64,000 nt of DNA from Bacillus sp. T3 (GTDB lineage: Bacteria > Bacillota > Bacilli > Bacillales > Cytobacillaceae): positions 4,092,001 to 4,156,000 of the forward strand of contig NZ_CP137761.1 of assembly GCF_033449965.1 (NCBI RefSeq). Reading direction: 5' to 3'. Below the pieces are notes generated by a model. The model was given only the letters and a program-made list of their open reading frames with translations. It did not search any database and had not been told where the DNA came from. Shown here in pieces: positions 13,703-23,900 of this stretch (position 1 is its first letter; each line of letters opens with the position of its first letter). A program made the translations under genes and the position numbers.

Positions 13703-14059
13703 ATGATGGCAAAATACTCAAGTAAAATTAATAAAATACGATCTTTTGCTTTGAGCTTAATTTTTATCGGCTTTATCGTTATGTATGGGGGAATATATTT
13801 TCGATCTTCTCCAGTGGTGATGACGATATTTATGTTAATAGGCTTACTTTTTATCATCGCAAGCACAGGGGTATATTTTTGGATAGGGATGCTTTCAACA
13901 AAAACAGTTCAAGTCGTTTGTCCTAATTGTGGTAAGCAAACGAAAGTTCTTGGACGAGTTGATATGTGTATGTATTGTAATGAACCATTAACACTAGATC
14001 GCCAACTTGAAGGGAAAGAGTTTGACGAAAAGTATAATCGAAAGAAAACTAACAATTAA
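13703..14059 (+). CDS. ygzB: YgzB family (UPF0295) membrane protein
   Basis: A 118-residue protein with two hydrophobic segments (about residues 15-35 and 40-63) followed by a small zinc-ribbon-like tail containing CPNCGKQT and CMYC. The function of the family is unknown. The start is preceded by AGGAGGGGAACG; the codon after the first ATG is also ATG, so the start could be 13706. It converges with perR, sharing the bidirectional terminator at 14091-14133. In B. subtilis ygzB likewise sits between ygxA and perR. Confidence 0.88.
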   Translation: MMAKYSSKINKIRSFALSLIFIGFIVMYGGIYFRSSPVVMTIFMLIGLLFIIASTGVYFWIGMLSTKTVQVVCPNCGKQTKVLGRVDMCMYCNEPLTLDRQLEGKEFDEKYNRKKTNN

Positions 14060-14090
14060 TATCCTCGATTACCTTTTTATTTTTCCAACA

Positions 14091-14133
14091 AAAAAGAAGG
14101 CTGCTGCATTTAAGCAACAGCCTTCTTTTTTTA
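14091..14133. terminator. bidirectional terminator between ygzB and perR
   Basis: The stem AAGAAGGCTG/CAGCCTTCTT is flanked by an A-run on one side and a T-run on the other, serving both convergent genes. Confidence 0.88.
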
Positions 14134-14577
14134 TTAATGTGTTTCCTTAATTGAACACTCTGGGCAACTTCCGTATACTTCTAAACGATGATGACTTATT
14201 TTAAAACCAGTTACATGAGAAGCTAGGTTTTCCACTTCATCTAATCCTGGGTAATGAAAATCGACTATTTTACCACAATTTTCACAAATCACGTGGTAAT
14301 GATGAGTGGTTACGAAATCAAAGCGACTGGATGCATCTCCATAAGTTAATTCCTTTACAAGACCTACTTCACGAAATACTCGCAAATTGTTGTAAACTGT
14401 AGCCACACTCATGTTTGGAAATTTTCCTTCTAAAGCTTTATAAATATCATCTGCAGTAGGGTGTGACATTGAGTTTATTAAATATTCAAGTATCGCATGA
14501 CGTTGAGGAGTAATTCGAACTCCCGTATCTTTTAAGGTATCCAACGCTTCTTTTAGCGGATTATGTGACACCGTCAT
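14134..14577 (-). CDS. perR: peroxide-responsive repressor PerR (Fur family)
   Basis: PerR senses hydrogen peroxide through metal-catalysed oxidation of its histidines and represses catalase, ahpCF and iron-storage genes. The protein is 147 residues from the ATG at 14577, preceded by AGAGGTGC. The metal ligands align with B. subtilis PerR shifted by two: His39, Asp87, His93 and His95. The structural zinc cysteines are Cys98, Cys101, Cys138 and Cys141. The winged helix contains 'MSVATVYNNLRVF'. Asp at residue 106 fits PerR rather than Fur. A Per box lies just upstream, so autorepression is likely. Confidence 0.95.
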   Translation of the reverse strand: MTVSHNPLKEALDTLKDTGVRITPQRHAILEYLINSMSHPTADDIYKALEGKFPNMSVATVYNNLRVFREVGLVKELTYGDASSRFDFVTTHHYHVICENCGKIVDFHYPGLDEVENLASHVTGFKISHHRLEVYGSCPECSIKETH

Positions 14578-14605
14578 GCACCTCTTTTCTAAAAGAATTT
14601 TTACT

Positions 14606-14620
14606 TTATAATATTTATAA
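14606..14620 (-). promoter_or_regulatory. Per box upstream of perR
   Basis: TTATAATATTTATAA matches the consensus TTATAATNATTATAA at 14 of 15 positions. It lies 29 bases before the perR start, consistent with autoregulation. Confidence 0.8.
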
Positions 14621-14670
14621 TTAGTGTACTCAATAACAATTACTTTTGTCAATATAACAAACTTGAAATA

Positions 14671-15234
14671 CTATTTTTGTTCACTATTTTGATGCAAGGT
14701 CTTTTCAACTGCTCCTAGTTGATAGTTTACAAATCTTGCCGTAACAAATAGTAGGTCGGAAAGGCGATTTAAGTAAGCTAATACGAGAGGATTAACTTCT
14801 TCCTCCAGGCTAACCGAACAACGTTCTGCTCTTCTAACAATCGTTCTTGCTATGTGAAAAGCAGCTCCCGAAGGATGTCCTCCTGGAAGAACAAAATTGG
14901 TTAATGGCGGTAAGTCTTTATCCCATTGATCAATTAACCCTTCCATCTCGTCTATTTCTGTTTTCTCCAGCTTCCATTTCACTTCTTTTCCCTTCGGAGT
15001 TGCCAGTTCTGCTCCAACATGGAATAAAATTGTCTGTATTTTATGATATGCTGTTTCTAATGAATCTTTTCCTTGGAAATTTTCCCCTTTTAAATAGCTT
15101 AGCGCTAACCCAATCATAGAATTAGCTTCATCGCAAGTTCCGTATGCTTCTACCCGAAGATCGTCCTTCCGAACCCGTTGGCCATAAACCAGTGAGGTTG
15201 TCCCCTTATCCCCTGTTTTCGTATATATTTTCAT
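14671..15234 (-). CDS. cob(I)yrinic acid a,c-diamide adenosyltransferase, PduO type
   Basis: The enzyme transfers the 5'-deoxyadenosyl group of ATP to cob(I)alamin, making adenosylcobalamin. The 187-residue protein has the PduO ATP-binding N-terminus 'KIYTKTGDKGTTSL' and the later motifs 'TCDEANSMIG' and 'RTIVRRAER'. The ATG at 15234 follows GAGGGG at a 9-base distance. It lies between perR and bcp on the same strand. No cobalamin riboswitch is visible in the 275 bases upstream. The B12 link fits the presence of QueG, itself a B12 enzyme. Confidence 0.93.
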   Translation of the reverse strand: MKIYTKTGDKGTTSLVYGQRVRKDDLRVEAYGTCDEANSMIGLALSYLKGENFQGKDSLETAYHKIQTILFHVGAELATPKGKEVKWKLEKTEIDEMEGLIDQWDKDLPPLTNFVLPGGHPSGAAFHIARTIVRRAERCSVSLEEEVNPLVLAYLNRLSDLLFVTARFVNYQLGAVEKTLHQNSEQK

Positions 15235-15361
15235 TAGTATTATCCCCTCTCAAGATTTATTTTTATGTAATCTTCATTTTTCCCTAATAACATTTCTACT
15301 TATAATCACTATAATATCAGAAAATACAGAATTCGATAACATACTTTCACAGAATGTAAAC

Positions 15362-15394
15362 AAAAAAAGAGCGAATCTGTGACGATTCGCTAAA
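15362..15394 (-). terminator. intrinsic terminator after bcp
   Basis: An AGCGAATC/GATTCGCT stem with a T-run on the minus strand, about 120 bases beyond the bcp stop. Confidence 0.8.
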
Positions 15395-15509
15395 GAACTT
15401 CTGAGGAGGTATGCCCTAATATAATGATATTCAAATCGAAAATGAATGAATTGGACAAATGCCTTTCTTGTAAAAAATAGGCTCTGCTAAATCAGGTATA
15501 CTAAAAAAC

Positions 15510-15977
15510 CTATAAGTTTTCCTTTATGTATTGCAAAGCCGCTTCGACATGCCCTTTCACCTTGACTTTACGCCATTCCTTTACGAGTACTCCATTCTTA
15601 TCAATGATAAAAGTAGAGCGCTCAATTCCCATATATTCTTTACCAAAGTTTTTCTTAAGAGTCCAAACTCCATAGCTCTCCGCCATTTTATGTTCTTCAT
15701 CTGCTAATAAATGAAACGGCAGTCCATGTTTTTCAATAAAAGTAGCATGGCGCTTAAGCGGATCAGGACTAACTCCGAGAATAACCGCATTTACTTCCTC
15801 AAATTGAGTGTGATAGTCGCGAAAATCACATGCCTCCGTTGTACATCCCGGTGTCATATCCTTTGGATAAAAATAAAGCACGATATTTCGGCCACGAAAA
15901 TCTGCCAGCTTAACGGCTTTCCCTTCAGTAGAGGGCAGTTCAAATTCAGGCGCTGCTTGACCTACAGTTAATGACAT
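15510..15977 (-). CDS. bcp: thioredoxin-dependent thiol peroxidase (Bcp/PrxQ)
   Basis: An atypical two-cysteine peroxiredoxin that reduces peroxides with thioredoxin. It has 155 residues; the active-site segment 'PKDMTPGCTTEACDFRD' holds peroxidatic Cys45 and resolving Cys50. Both are ordinary TGC/TGT codons, not selenocysteine. The start follows GGAGGAATAGTGA. In B. subtilis the homologue ygaF also sits between perR and gsaB. No Per box was seen directly upstream. Confidence 0.94.
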   Translation of the reverse strand: MSLTVGQAAPEFELPSTEGKAVKLADFRGRNIVLYFYPKDMTPGCTTEACDFRDYHTQFEEVNAVILGVSPDPLKRHATFIEKHGLPFHLLADEEHKMAESYGVWTLKKNFGKEYMGIERSTFIIDKNGVLVKEWRKVKVKGHVEAALQYIKENL

Positions 15978-16055
15978 TCACTATTCCTCCCAACAACCAA
16001 ATTTGCTATGTTAAGCCTATCCCATTTTTTTAAACAAAGTCAAATGAAAGCCTGT

Positions 16056-16457
16056 TTATTCACGGTCAAATACAGCTCTTGCTACAAAGGCAGCAGCAAT
16101 TGTATGCCCAATTAGCGCTTCTGTTATCGCAATTACCCTGCCGATCCCGATAGGGGTAATGTCACCATAGCCAACTGAAAACAATGTCATACCGCTAAAA
16201 TAGACAAAGGTTTTTAGCCTGGTTAAAAAGCTAATGTGATCTATTTCCGGCAAGTCAATGATTAACGCAATTCCCTTCATCTCTAGCATCATATATAATA
16301 AACCAAAGCCAATCATAATCGTGGCATAGAGCATGGCTAGCATAAAAAAATTCTCTAATGAAACAGGATTGCTTCTAACATTCCGTGGCAAAAAAAGCAC
16401 TCGTAAGCTCATCAAAATACAAAGGATGACACATATAAATAAAACGTAAAAGGCCAT
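16056..16457 (-). CDS. two-pass potassium channel subunit
   Basis: A 133-residue membrane protein with about three hydrophobic segments and the potassium selectivity filter 'TLFSVGYGDITP' (about residues 93-104). This is the TxxxVGYGD signature of the Ion_trans_2 family. There is no RCK or cyclic-nucleotide domain, so gating is unknown; it would assemble as a tetramer. It lies downstream of the ABC exporter genes on the same strand, with no clear functional link. Confidence 0.88.
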   Translation of the reverse strand: MAFYVLFICVILCILMSLRVLFLPRNVRSNPVSLENFFMLAMLYATIMIGFGLLYMMLEMKGIALIIDLPEIDHISFLTRLKTFVYFSGMTLFSVGYGDITPIGIGRVIAITEALIGHTIAAAFVARAVFDRE

Positions 16458-16536
16458 GGAATCCGCTCCCTTATCTTCCTAATAAAGAATACGCTCCATA
16501 GCCTAACTGTATGCTAGCCTGTCTTATTTAATATCA

Positions 16537-17322
16537 TTAATTCCCTGCACCACGGTACCTCTTTACCCCTTCATTCCATACAAAAATAGAAAGGCTAAAA
16601 AATGCAATACCGATAAATGGTGTAATAAAGGCATAAAGGTACCATTCACTTTTCCCAAGGAAAAAAGAAGCTGGGTAAACTCCAACAAATGCAAACGGTA
16701 ATATCCAGGTTAAGATAAACCGGATAATTTTGTTATAAATATCAACTGGATACCGCCCGTAGTTACTAATATTGTACATCATTGGCATAATCGAGGATTT
16801 CGCATCAGACCAAAAGCTGACACAGGCAATGAGTACAAAAATTCCCGCATAAACCATTACGCCGCCGATGATAAAAATCACAAAAAGAAGCGGATCATAC
16901 CAGTGCAACTCTAATCCTAGTTTTCCACCTGCATAAAACATAATAGCTAAGCCAGTTATCCCACCAAAAAGCGATTCCAATTCCATCCGTTCTAAAATAA
17001 TTTGAAACAAACTATGGATCGGTCTCGTAAGGATTCGATCAAGCTCCCCTTTAACTATATAACGTTCATTGAAATCCCAAATATTAAAAAAAGACGAAAA
17101 TAATGCAAAAGGAATTAGAAAAAATCCATAGATAAAGATAATTTCCTCCCTAGACCAACCTGCTAACGCATGAGTATGACCGAAAACTATCAGGATAAAG
17201 ACAAAATTTACAGCTTGTTGTAAAAAATCCGTTAAGATTTCGACGATTAAATTACTCCTGTATTCTATTCTTGTTTTCAAGTATTGGGCGACATATTGGA
17301 AAAAAATTGATACGTAGAACAT
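16537..17322 (-). CDS. ABC-2 type exporter permease, second subunit
   Basis: A polytopic membrane protein (261 residues, about six hydrophobic segments) of the ABC-2 family. It contains the 'RPIHSLFQII' loop common to paired permeases of this type. The ribosome site GGAGGGTGACGC lies within the last codons of the upstream permease gene, so translation is coupled. It forms a transporter with the next two genes (17326-19141). The substrate is unknown. Confidence 0.87.
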   Translation of the reverse strand: MFYVSIFFQYVAQYLKTRIEYRSNLIVEILTDFLQQAVNFVFILIVFGHTHALAGWSREEIIFIYGFFLIPFALFSSFFNIWDFNERYIVKGELDRILTRPIHSLFQIILERMELESLFGGITGLAIMFYAGGKLGLELHWYDPLLFVIFIIGGVMVYAGIFVLIACVSFWSDAKSSIMPMMYNISNYGRYPVDIYNKIIRFILTWILPFAFVGVYPASFFLGKSEWYLYAFITPFIGIAFFSLSIFVWNEGVKRYRGAGN

Positions 17323-17325
17323 GCG

Positions 17326-18117
17326 TCACCCTCCTTGGATAACCAATTGTTTTTTTGCGAGAACCCATAACAAATAAATTGGTAGTATCAAAATTACAAC
17401 CCAAATAGCTTGCGATAAAATGGCATGGGTGGCCTGGTTATTGGTGAAGCCCCCAGTAAAAATCATACTAGGTAAGTAGCTAATACCTTGAAATGGAAGA
17501 AATTTCATTATGTCCTGTGCCCAGATAGGAAAAAAACTTATCGGCAGCAATAAACCAGAAAACAGATCAATTACAACTCGTTTAGCTCGAATTAACCCAG
17601 TATTATTATATAGAAAGAACGTTGCTAGTCCGGTCATTAAATTAATTTGCGTATTAATGAAGAAACTTAATAGGATCGAAACGAAAAATAACCCCAGGGT
17701 ATAGGGGGAAATCGAAAAATCGAGCCGGAAAATAAACGCTACGATTACCATTCCGGGCATAGAAAACAGAAACAAACGGAAGATTCCTTCACCTAATCCC
17801 TGCATCACCTTCATTCCCAAATAGCTATAGGGTCGAATTAATTCTATCGCAACTCTTCCATCCATAATCTCCACCGCCATTTCCCGATCGAGATTATTAA
17901 AATAAAAAGCTCGTGCCATCCAGGCAACGGCGATATAGGTCGTCATTTGCGCAACCGTTAACCCTTGTATTTCCCCTTTATCCCCATAGATTCCATTCCA
18001 CAAAAAATAATAAGCACCGATATTAATGCTATAAATCAGGATTCCCGTATAATAATTGGTTCGATATGCAAGCATCATTAAGAAGCGAATACGAATCATC
18101 TCTAAATATTTACCCAT
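17326..18117 (-). CDS. ABC-2 type exporter permease, first subunit
   Basis: A 263-residue polytopic membrane protein, paralogous to the downstream permease ('DGRVAIELIRPYSYLG' corresponds to its 'RPIHSLF' loop). I chose the ATG at 18117 (MGKYLEMIRIRF), preceded by AAGGGGGCG. The frame is open 38 codons further, but that stretch overlaps the ATPase gene. The stop is 3 bases before the next permease start. Two unlike permeases with one ATPase suggest an ABC2-A2-B2 style exporter. Confidence 0.87.
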   Translation of the reverse strand: MGKYLEMIRIRFLMMLAYRTNYYTGILIYSINIGAYYFLWNGIYGDKGEIQGLTVAQMTTYIAVAWMARAFYFNNLDREMAVEIMDGRVAIELIRPYSYLGMKVMQGLGEGIFRLFLFSMPGMVIVAFIFRLDFSISPYTLGLFFVSILLSFFINTQINLMTGLATFFLYNNTGLIRAKRVVIDLFSGLLLPISFFPIWAQDIMKFLPFQGISYLPSMIFTGGFTNNQATHAILSQAIWVVILILPIYLLWVLAKKQLVIQGG

Positions 18118-18130
18118 TCGAATCGCCCCC

Positions 18131-19141
18131 TTACGCTGTCCCTTTTTCATATATGTTTCGAATGATTTCTTCCGTTGATAACTCGTTAATTTTAAGGTCC
18201 TTAACTTTGAAAGCCGCAACGACCTTCGCAATAATTTGGGAGATCAACTCATCATTATCATCAGCAATGTGGACCGTATAAGTTTGACTCTCTTCATTTT
18301 CTTCCCACTTTAGCTCGTACTCTCTCGTTAGACTCTCTAATTCCAGTAAATTAACAGGCTGTAAAAATTGGAATTGTATATCCTTTCCATCGCCCCATTT
18401 TTCTTTTAGGCTGCGAAGTGCGCCATCATAAATAATTTTACCTTCATCTAACATGATTACACGTTCACATAAAGCTTCAATGTCGGTTAAATCATGTGTG
18501 GTAAGCAGAATCGTCGTATTGTACTTTTCGTTGATTTCCTTTAAAAACTCTCGAATCTTAAGCTTTACTAAAACATCCAAACCAATCGTCGGCTCATCAA
18601 GAAAAAGAAGCGGCGGATTATGGATTAATGCGGCAGCAAGTTCACAGCGCATTCTTTGTCCTAGCGATAATTTACGAACAGGTTTATCCAATAATGGCTC
18701 TAAATCTAGTGTTTTGATAACATGGCCCATATGCTCGTTATATTGTTCATCTGAAACTTTATAAACCTTTTTCAGTAGGCGAAACGATTCTTGAACGGCG
18801 ATATCCCACCAAAGTTGAGAGCGCTGACCAAACACGACTCCGATTGTTTGCACGAATTTTTCCCGTTCCTTATGAGGGTTCATTCCATTTACTGACACAC
18901 TTCCAGAAGTCGGGGTTAGAATTCCTGTTAACATTTTAATGGTTGTCGATTTACCTGCCCCATTTTCACCGATATAGCCAACCATCTCCCCCTGCTTTAT
19001 TTGAAAGCTAATATCGTTAACAGCCGGAACTACTTTATAATTTCGCATTAACAAATCTCGAAAAGCACCTTTCAAACCTGAACGGCTTGAATAGGACTTA
19101 AATTCTTTGCGCAAATCGTTAACTAGTATGGCATCCTTCAT
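18131..19141 (-). CDS. ABC transporter ATPase of the ABC-2 exporter
   Basis: A 336-residue ATP-binding subunit. Walker A is 'GENGAGKSTTIK', the signature is 'LSLGQRMRCELAAAL', Walker B is 'LLFLDEPTIGLD', and an H-loop follows ('LLTTHDLTDIE'). The C-terminal ~90 residues form the extra domain seen in DrrA/NatA-like ATPases. The first gene of a three-gene operon, it starts behind GGAGGAGAATATAG. It is transcribed divergently from gsaB. Confidence 0.93.
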   Translation of the reverse strand: MKDAILVNDLRKEFKSYSSRSGLKGAFRDLLMRNYKVVPAVNDISFQIKQGEMVGYIGENGAGKSTTIKMLTGILTPTSGSVSVNGMNPHKEREKFVQTIGVVFGQRSQLWWDIAVQESFRLLKKVYKVSDEQYNEHMGHVIKTLDLEPLLDKPVRKLSLGQRMRCELAAALIHNPPLLFLDEPTIGLDVLVKLKIREFLKEINEKYNTTILLTTHDLTDIEALCERVIMLDEGKIIYDGALRSLKEKWGDGKDIQFQFLQPVNLLELESLTREYELKWEENEESQTYTVHIADDNDELISQIIAKVVAAFKVKDLKINELSTEEIIRNIYEKGTA

Positions 19142-19310
19142 CTATATTCTCCTCCAACATCATTCACAGTCCTAAATACATAGTGTAACGAAACAATTAT
19201 ACTAATACAACCTAGACGATTGATTACATACATAATAGATTCGAAAACCAATCGTCTTCATTCTTTTTCTGTTAAAATGAATAGGCAGTAACAAATGGGA
19301 GGTTTTTATA

Positions 19311-20606
19311 ATGAATTTTACTAATTCTGAACGATTACATAATGAAGCATTACAGCATATTGTTGGCGGAGTTAACAGCCCGTCACGTTCGTATAAAGCG
19401 GTTGGTGGAGGCTCACCGGTTGTGATGGAACGTGGTCATGGGGCCTATTTCTGGGATGTCGATGGCAACCAATATATCGATTATTTAGCAGCCTATGGAC
19501 CAATTATTACGGGACATGCGCATCCACATATTACAGAGGCAATAAAAAAAGCAGCGGATTCAGGTGTCCTTTACGGAACCCCAACTCCCCACGAAGTAAA
19601 GTTCGCGAAAATGTTAAAAGAGGCGATTCCTTCATTAGATAAGGTCCGGTTTGTGAATTCCGGAACCGAGGCCGTCATGACAACGATTCGTGTCGCTCGT
19701 GCCTATACGGGACGAGATAAAATCATTAAATTTGCTGGCTGTTATCACGGTCATTCCGATCTTGTCCTTGTCGCAGCTGGTTCAGGTCCATCTACACTTG
19801 GAACCCCTGATTCTGCTGGTGTGCCAAAAAGTATTGCTCAAGAAGTCATCACTGTCCCATTTAATGACATTGACGCTTATAAGGAAGCACTTGATAAATG
19901 GGGCGATCAAGTTGCAGCAGTACTTGTTGAGCCAATCGTTGGGAACTTTGGAATTGTCGAGCCTAAGTCAGGATTTTTACAAGCTGTCAATGACTTGACC
20001 CATGCTGCCGGGGCACTTGTTATCTATGATGAAGTCATTACTGCATTCCGGTTCATGTACGGTGGTGCGCAAGATTTACTTGGAGTAAAGCCAGATTTAA
20101 CCGCCTTAGGAAAAATTATAGGAGGCGGCCTACCAATTGGTGCTTACGGTGGACGGATTGATATTATGGAGCATGTTGCACCGCTCGGTCCAGCCTATCA
20201 AGCAGGTACGATGGCAGGAAACCCTGCTTCTATTTTATCTGGAATAGCTTGTCTAGAGGTTCTCGGGCAAAATGGCGTTTACGAATATTTAGATCAATTA
20301 GGTGCATTGCTCGAAGAGGGAATTTTAGAGGCTGCAAAGGATTTCGAAATTCCAATTACGATTAATCGACTCAAAGGAGCATTAACGGTTTATTTTACAA
20401 CAGAAAAAATTGAAAATTATGTTCAAGCTGAAAATACAGATGGTGAAATGTTTGGTAAATTTTTTAAGCTGATGCTCCATCAAGGAATTAATTTGGCTCC
20501 GTCAAAATATGAAGCGTGGTTCCTTACAATCGCTCATACACAAGAGGACATTGAAGCAACAATCCATGCAGTTCGCAATGCATTTTCCTCACTAAAGAAT
20601 GAATAA
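19311..20606 (+). CDS. gsaB: glutamate-1-semialdehyde 2,1-aminomutase
   Basis: A PLP-dependent enzyme of the C5 heme pathway that converts glutamate-1-semialdehyde to 5-aminolevulinate. It has 431 residues. The fold-type I core shows 'NSGTEAVMTTIRVAR', the cofactor Asp in 'VIYDEVITAFRF', and the PLP Lys in 'TALGKIIGGGLPIGAYGGR'. The start follows GGGAGGTTTTTATA. The context (perR-bcp nearby, then ygaE-like exporter) matches B. subtilis gsaB rather than hemL, which sits in the hemAXCDBL operon. It is therefore probably the second GSAM of the genome. Confidence 0.93.
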   Translation: MNFTNSERLHNEALQHIVGGVNSPSRSYKAVGGGSPVVMERGHGAYFWDVDGNQYIDYLAAYGPIITGHAHPHITEAIKKAADSGVLYGTPTPHEVKFAKMLKEAIPSLDKVRFVNSGTEAVMTTIRVARAYTGRDKIIKFAGCYHGHSDLVLVAAGSGPSTLGTPDSAGVPKSIAQEVITVPFNDIDAYKEALDKWGDQVAAVLVEPIVGNFGIVEPKSGFLQAVNDLTHAAGALVIYDEVITAFRFMYGGAQDLLGVKPDLTALGKIIGGGLPIGAYGGRIDIMEHVAPLGPAYQAGTMAGNPASILSGIACLEVLGQNGVYEYLDQLGALLEEGILEAAKDFEIPITINRLKGALTVYFTTEKIENYVQAENTDGEMFGKFFKLMLHQGINLAPSKYEAWFLTIAHTQEDIEATIHAVRNAFSSLKNE

Positions 20607-20624
20607 TTATACAAAAACCAGATT

Positions 20625-20662
20625 AATCCAGGAGCGATCCATTTCTCCTGGATTTCCTTTCA
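20625..20662 (+). terminator. probable terminator after gsaB
   Basis: A 10-bp stem (AATCCAGGAG/CTCCTGGATT) followed by a moderately T-rich stretch. Confidence 0.65.
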
Positions 20663-20669
20663 AACCCTT

Positions 20670-20684
20670 ATGTAAGCGCTTTCC
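20670..20684 (+). promoter_or_regulatory. candidate CcpA cre site
   Basis: ATGTAAGCGCTTTCC matches the cre consensus WTGNAARCGNWWNCA at 14 of 15 positions. It lies 258 bases upstream of the glutamate synthase gene, in an otherwise AT-rich 336-base gap, and may tie that gene to carbon supply. Confidence 0.55.
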
Positions 20685-20893
20685 TTAAGCTTTTCCTTCT
20701 ATAAAATGCCACTTTGTTTTCCACCTATTACTATGCATGGATAATTGATTTCTGAAAATTCCTATGATAATATTAAAATACAATTTTATTAAAAAATGCC
20801 ATTCGTTCGCAACTATTATAATTAAATGATTTTAATGGTTCGTTACCATTTGTTCATTTGTAAATAAAAATTGAATGGAGCACTATTTATTAC

Positions 20894-20945
20894 AGGAGGT
20901 GAAACGGCTTTTTGAGGTAACCCTTTAATAAAGCCGAAACACATG
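20894..20945 (+). promoter_or_regulatory. split ribosome site with hairpin before the glutamate synthase start
   Basis: A perfect AGGAGGTGA (20894-20902) lies 40 bases before the only plausible ATG (20943). Between them a 7-bp stem CGGCTTT/AAAGCCG (20905-20911 with 20930-20936) could fold out. That would bring the Shine-Dalgarno to a normal distance (about 8-11 bases). An in-frame TGA at 20913-20915 rules out a start nearer the Shine-Dalgarno. Confidence 0.6.
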
Positions 20946-23900
20946 GATCAACAATGGAGTCCGTCTCTATTTACAGATTTTCATCGTCAAGAACACGATG
21001 CTTGCGGAATTGTTGCAAGTCTTGAAAAAAAGAAAATACCTACAAGGGAAAACATTTTCCATTGTATCGATGCCCTTGTCCTGATGAACCACCGCGCTGG
21101 CTTTATTAACGGCGAAGGTGACGGCGTTGGGATTCACATCGATATTCCACAGCAATTGTGGAAGGAAAAATTATCGAGTGCTGGCAAGGATCCAGAAGTA
21201 ATCAACAGCGACCGTTTTGTTGTTGGTCACTTTTTCATTACGAAAAATGCCGGACCGAAAGCGATTATTTCCGAGCTACAATCAAAGCTTAACCAAAACG
21301 GATTTGAAATATTATTTGAATCCGATAAGGTGACCGATTCAGCTGCACTAGGTCCAATTGCAATTCAGGAAAACCCTGTATTTTGGCAAATAGCCTGTCT
21401 TGCTCCTCTTTCTGGAAAAGAGTTATCTCAAAAGCTGTTTAGCCTAATTGTTGAATTTGAAAAAAATGAAGCCGTTCATGTAGCCTCTTTGAGTCAATAT
21501 CACGCAGTTTATAAAGTAATGGGTGCTGGTGACATCCTTCCAAAATACTATCAAGACCTTGCTAGCCCACTTGTTGCATCTACCATTACACTTGGGCATA
21601 ATCGTTATTCTACAAACACATTATCCAGCTTCTTCAGAGTACAGCCATTCAGTGTACTTGGACATAATGGCGAAATCAATACGATTGCAAAACTACGTGA
21701 TGAAGCAAGAATGATCAATGTACCACTTGTAAAAGATGGAAGCGACTCACAAGACTTAAGCAGAATTATTGAAACCTTTATCTGTCGTGAAGGATATTCT
21801 CTATTTGAGGCAATGGATGTTTTATTCCCGCCAATCGTTAATGAAATTAAAGCATTCCCTGAACATTTACAGGATTTATATACGTATATTCGTGAAGCAT
21901 GGGGACATTTTGCGCAAGGTCCAGCAGGGATTATTTCTAGATTTGCCGATGAAGCAGTATTTAGTGTCGATTCACTCGGTCTTCGTCCACTTTGGATGCT
22001 TGAAACTGAGAAATCATACTTATTCTCCTCTGAACCAGGTATCATACCAACAACAGAATTCATGAATGATCCGAAGCCGCTTGCACCTGGCGAAAAAGTG
22101 GGCTTCAAATGGAATGGTGAAGATCTTGAAACCTATTTCATGAGTGAATTCCATGGTGAGGTATATAAGCGTTTCGCAAATCGAATTAGCTTTAAAGATG
22201 CTAGAAAGCGTATTAATCCACCTAAGGTTGAAAAGACGGTAACCGTTAATTATCCGTCAAAAATCACTAATGGTCAGTATAAGGCATTTGGTTGGGAAAG
22301 AGACCATGTACAATTAGTGGAGCAAATGGCTGAAAAAGGCGTTGAGCCAATCCGTTCACTAGGACATGATGCACCACTTGCAGCTTTAAATCTGGAACGT
22401 AAAAACATTCCTGATTTTATTAAAGAAAGCGTAGCGGTTGTTACCAATCCAGCAATTGACCGTGATCGTGAAACAGAGCACTTCTCAACACGAACAATTA
22501 TTGGCAAACGCCCAACTCTGTTCGCTGCAGAAGAAACTAGTGTGGTTGTGGAGCTTAGCACGCCAATCCTTATCGAAGGAAAAGTTGGCTATGACTGTTC
22601 TGAAGAACTCAACCAACCAAGCTTTGATCAATTAGTCAACATTTTCCAAACCGCTAAATTAGTTTCATATTTACCAACAACATTTGCAAAAAATGAAACA
22701 ATTCCTGAGGCATTAACAAGAATTACGGAAACAGCGATTGAAGCAGTGAAATCTGGAAAAACGCTTTTGATCTTAGATGATGCAGATGCACATCAACAGG
22801 ATTCGTTCTGGATTGATCCACATCTTGTAACATCAGCTGTAGATCAGGCATTAGTAAAAGCAGGTGTGCGTAGAGACTGTTCTTTATTAGTTCGTTCCGC
22901 TGCCCTTCGTTCGTTACATGATATTATGATTGCATTTGGTTTAGGGGCAGATGTTGTTTCCCCATACTATATGTTTATTACTGTACTAGATGACACCACC
23001 TTAAAAACGGTGAAAAATTTATACAGCGCCCTTACAAAAGGGGTTGAAAAAGTCATTTCTACAATTGGAATTCATGAGCTGCGCGGATACGGCAGACTGT
23101 TTTCGGCAATCGGCTTTAATGACGAGATTGCACAATGCTTAAATATTACGAACTTCTTTGGTTCAAAGGATCTAGCTTTCAATTTCGAATCACTTAAAGA
23201 AGATTCTTTACTAAGAGCCATCGATTACCATAATGAAAAAGAGCGGATTGGCAAAACATTTAATTTGTTCCCAAGAATTTGGAAATCAATTGGTGAAATG
23301 GCTTCGACAGGAAGCTATGATGCTTACCGAGAAAAAATCACGGAGCAGGAAGAACAAAATCCTACAACCATTCGTCATTTAATCGAATTGAAGAAAACAA
23401 ATCCGATTGGGACTGCTGATGAGGTCGATTTACATGTCGGTGAGCATGATTTACCGTTCGTCATCTCTTCTATGTCGTTTGGATCGCAAAATGAAATCGC
23501 GTTCCGCGCCTATGCAGAAGGAGCAGATCGTCTCAATATGGTCAGCCTTAACGGTGAAGGCGGCGAAATTAAGGATATGCTTGGAAAATATCCAAAGACA
23601 CGTGGCCAACAGGTTGCATCAGGTCGATTTGGGGTAAATGCTGAGCTATTAAACTCATCAAATCTACTTGAAATCAAAATTGGTCAAGGGGCGAAGCCTG
23701 GTGAAGGTGGTCATCTGCCTGGATCTAAGGTTACAGCTAAAATTGCCGAAGCCAGAAATGCAACAATCGGATCTGATTTAATTTCACCATCAAATAACCA
23801 TGATATTTATTCGATTGAAGACCTGGCACAAATGATCCATGAGCTTAAAACAGCAAATGATAAAGCAAAGGTTGCTGTTAAAGTACCAATCGTACCAAAC

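Noticed and set aside
15235..15509. Cobalamin riboswitch upstream of the adenosyltransferase
   Set aside because: No B12-box-like or conserved aptamer segments seen; the only structure is the bcp terminator.
15510..15977. Selenocysteine in the Bcp peroxiredoxin
   Set aside because: Both active-site cysteines are coded by ordinary Cys codons and there is no in-frame TGA.
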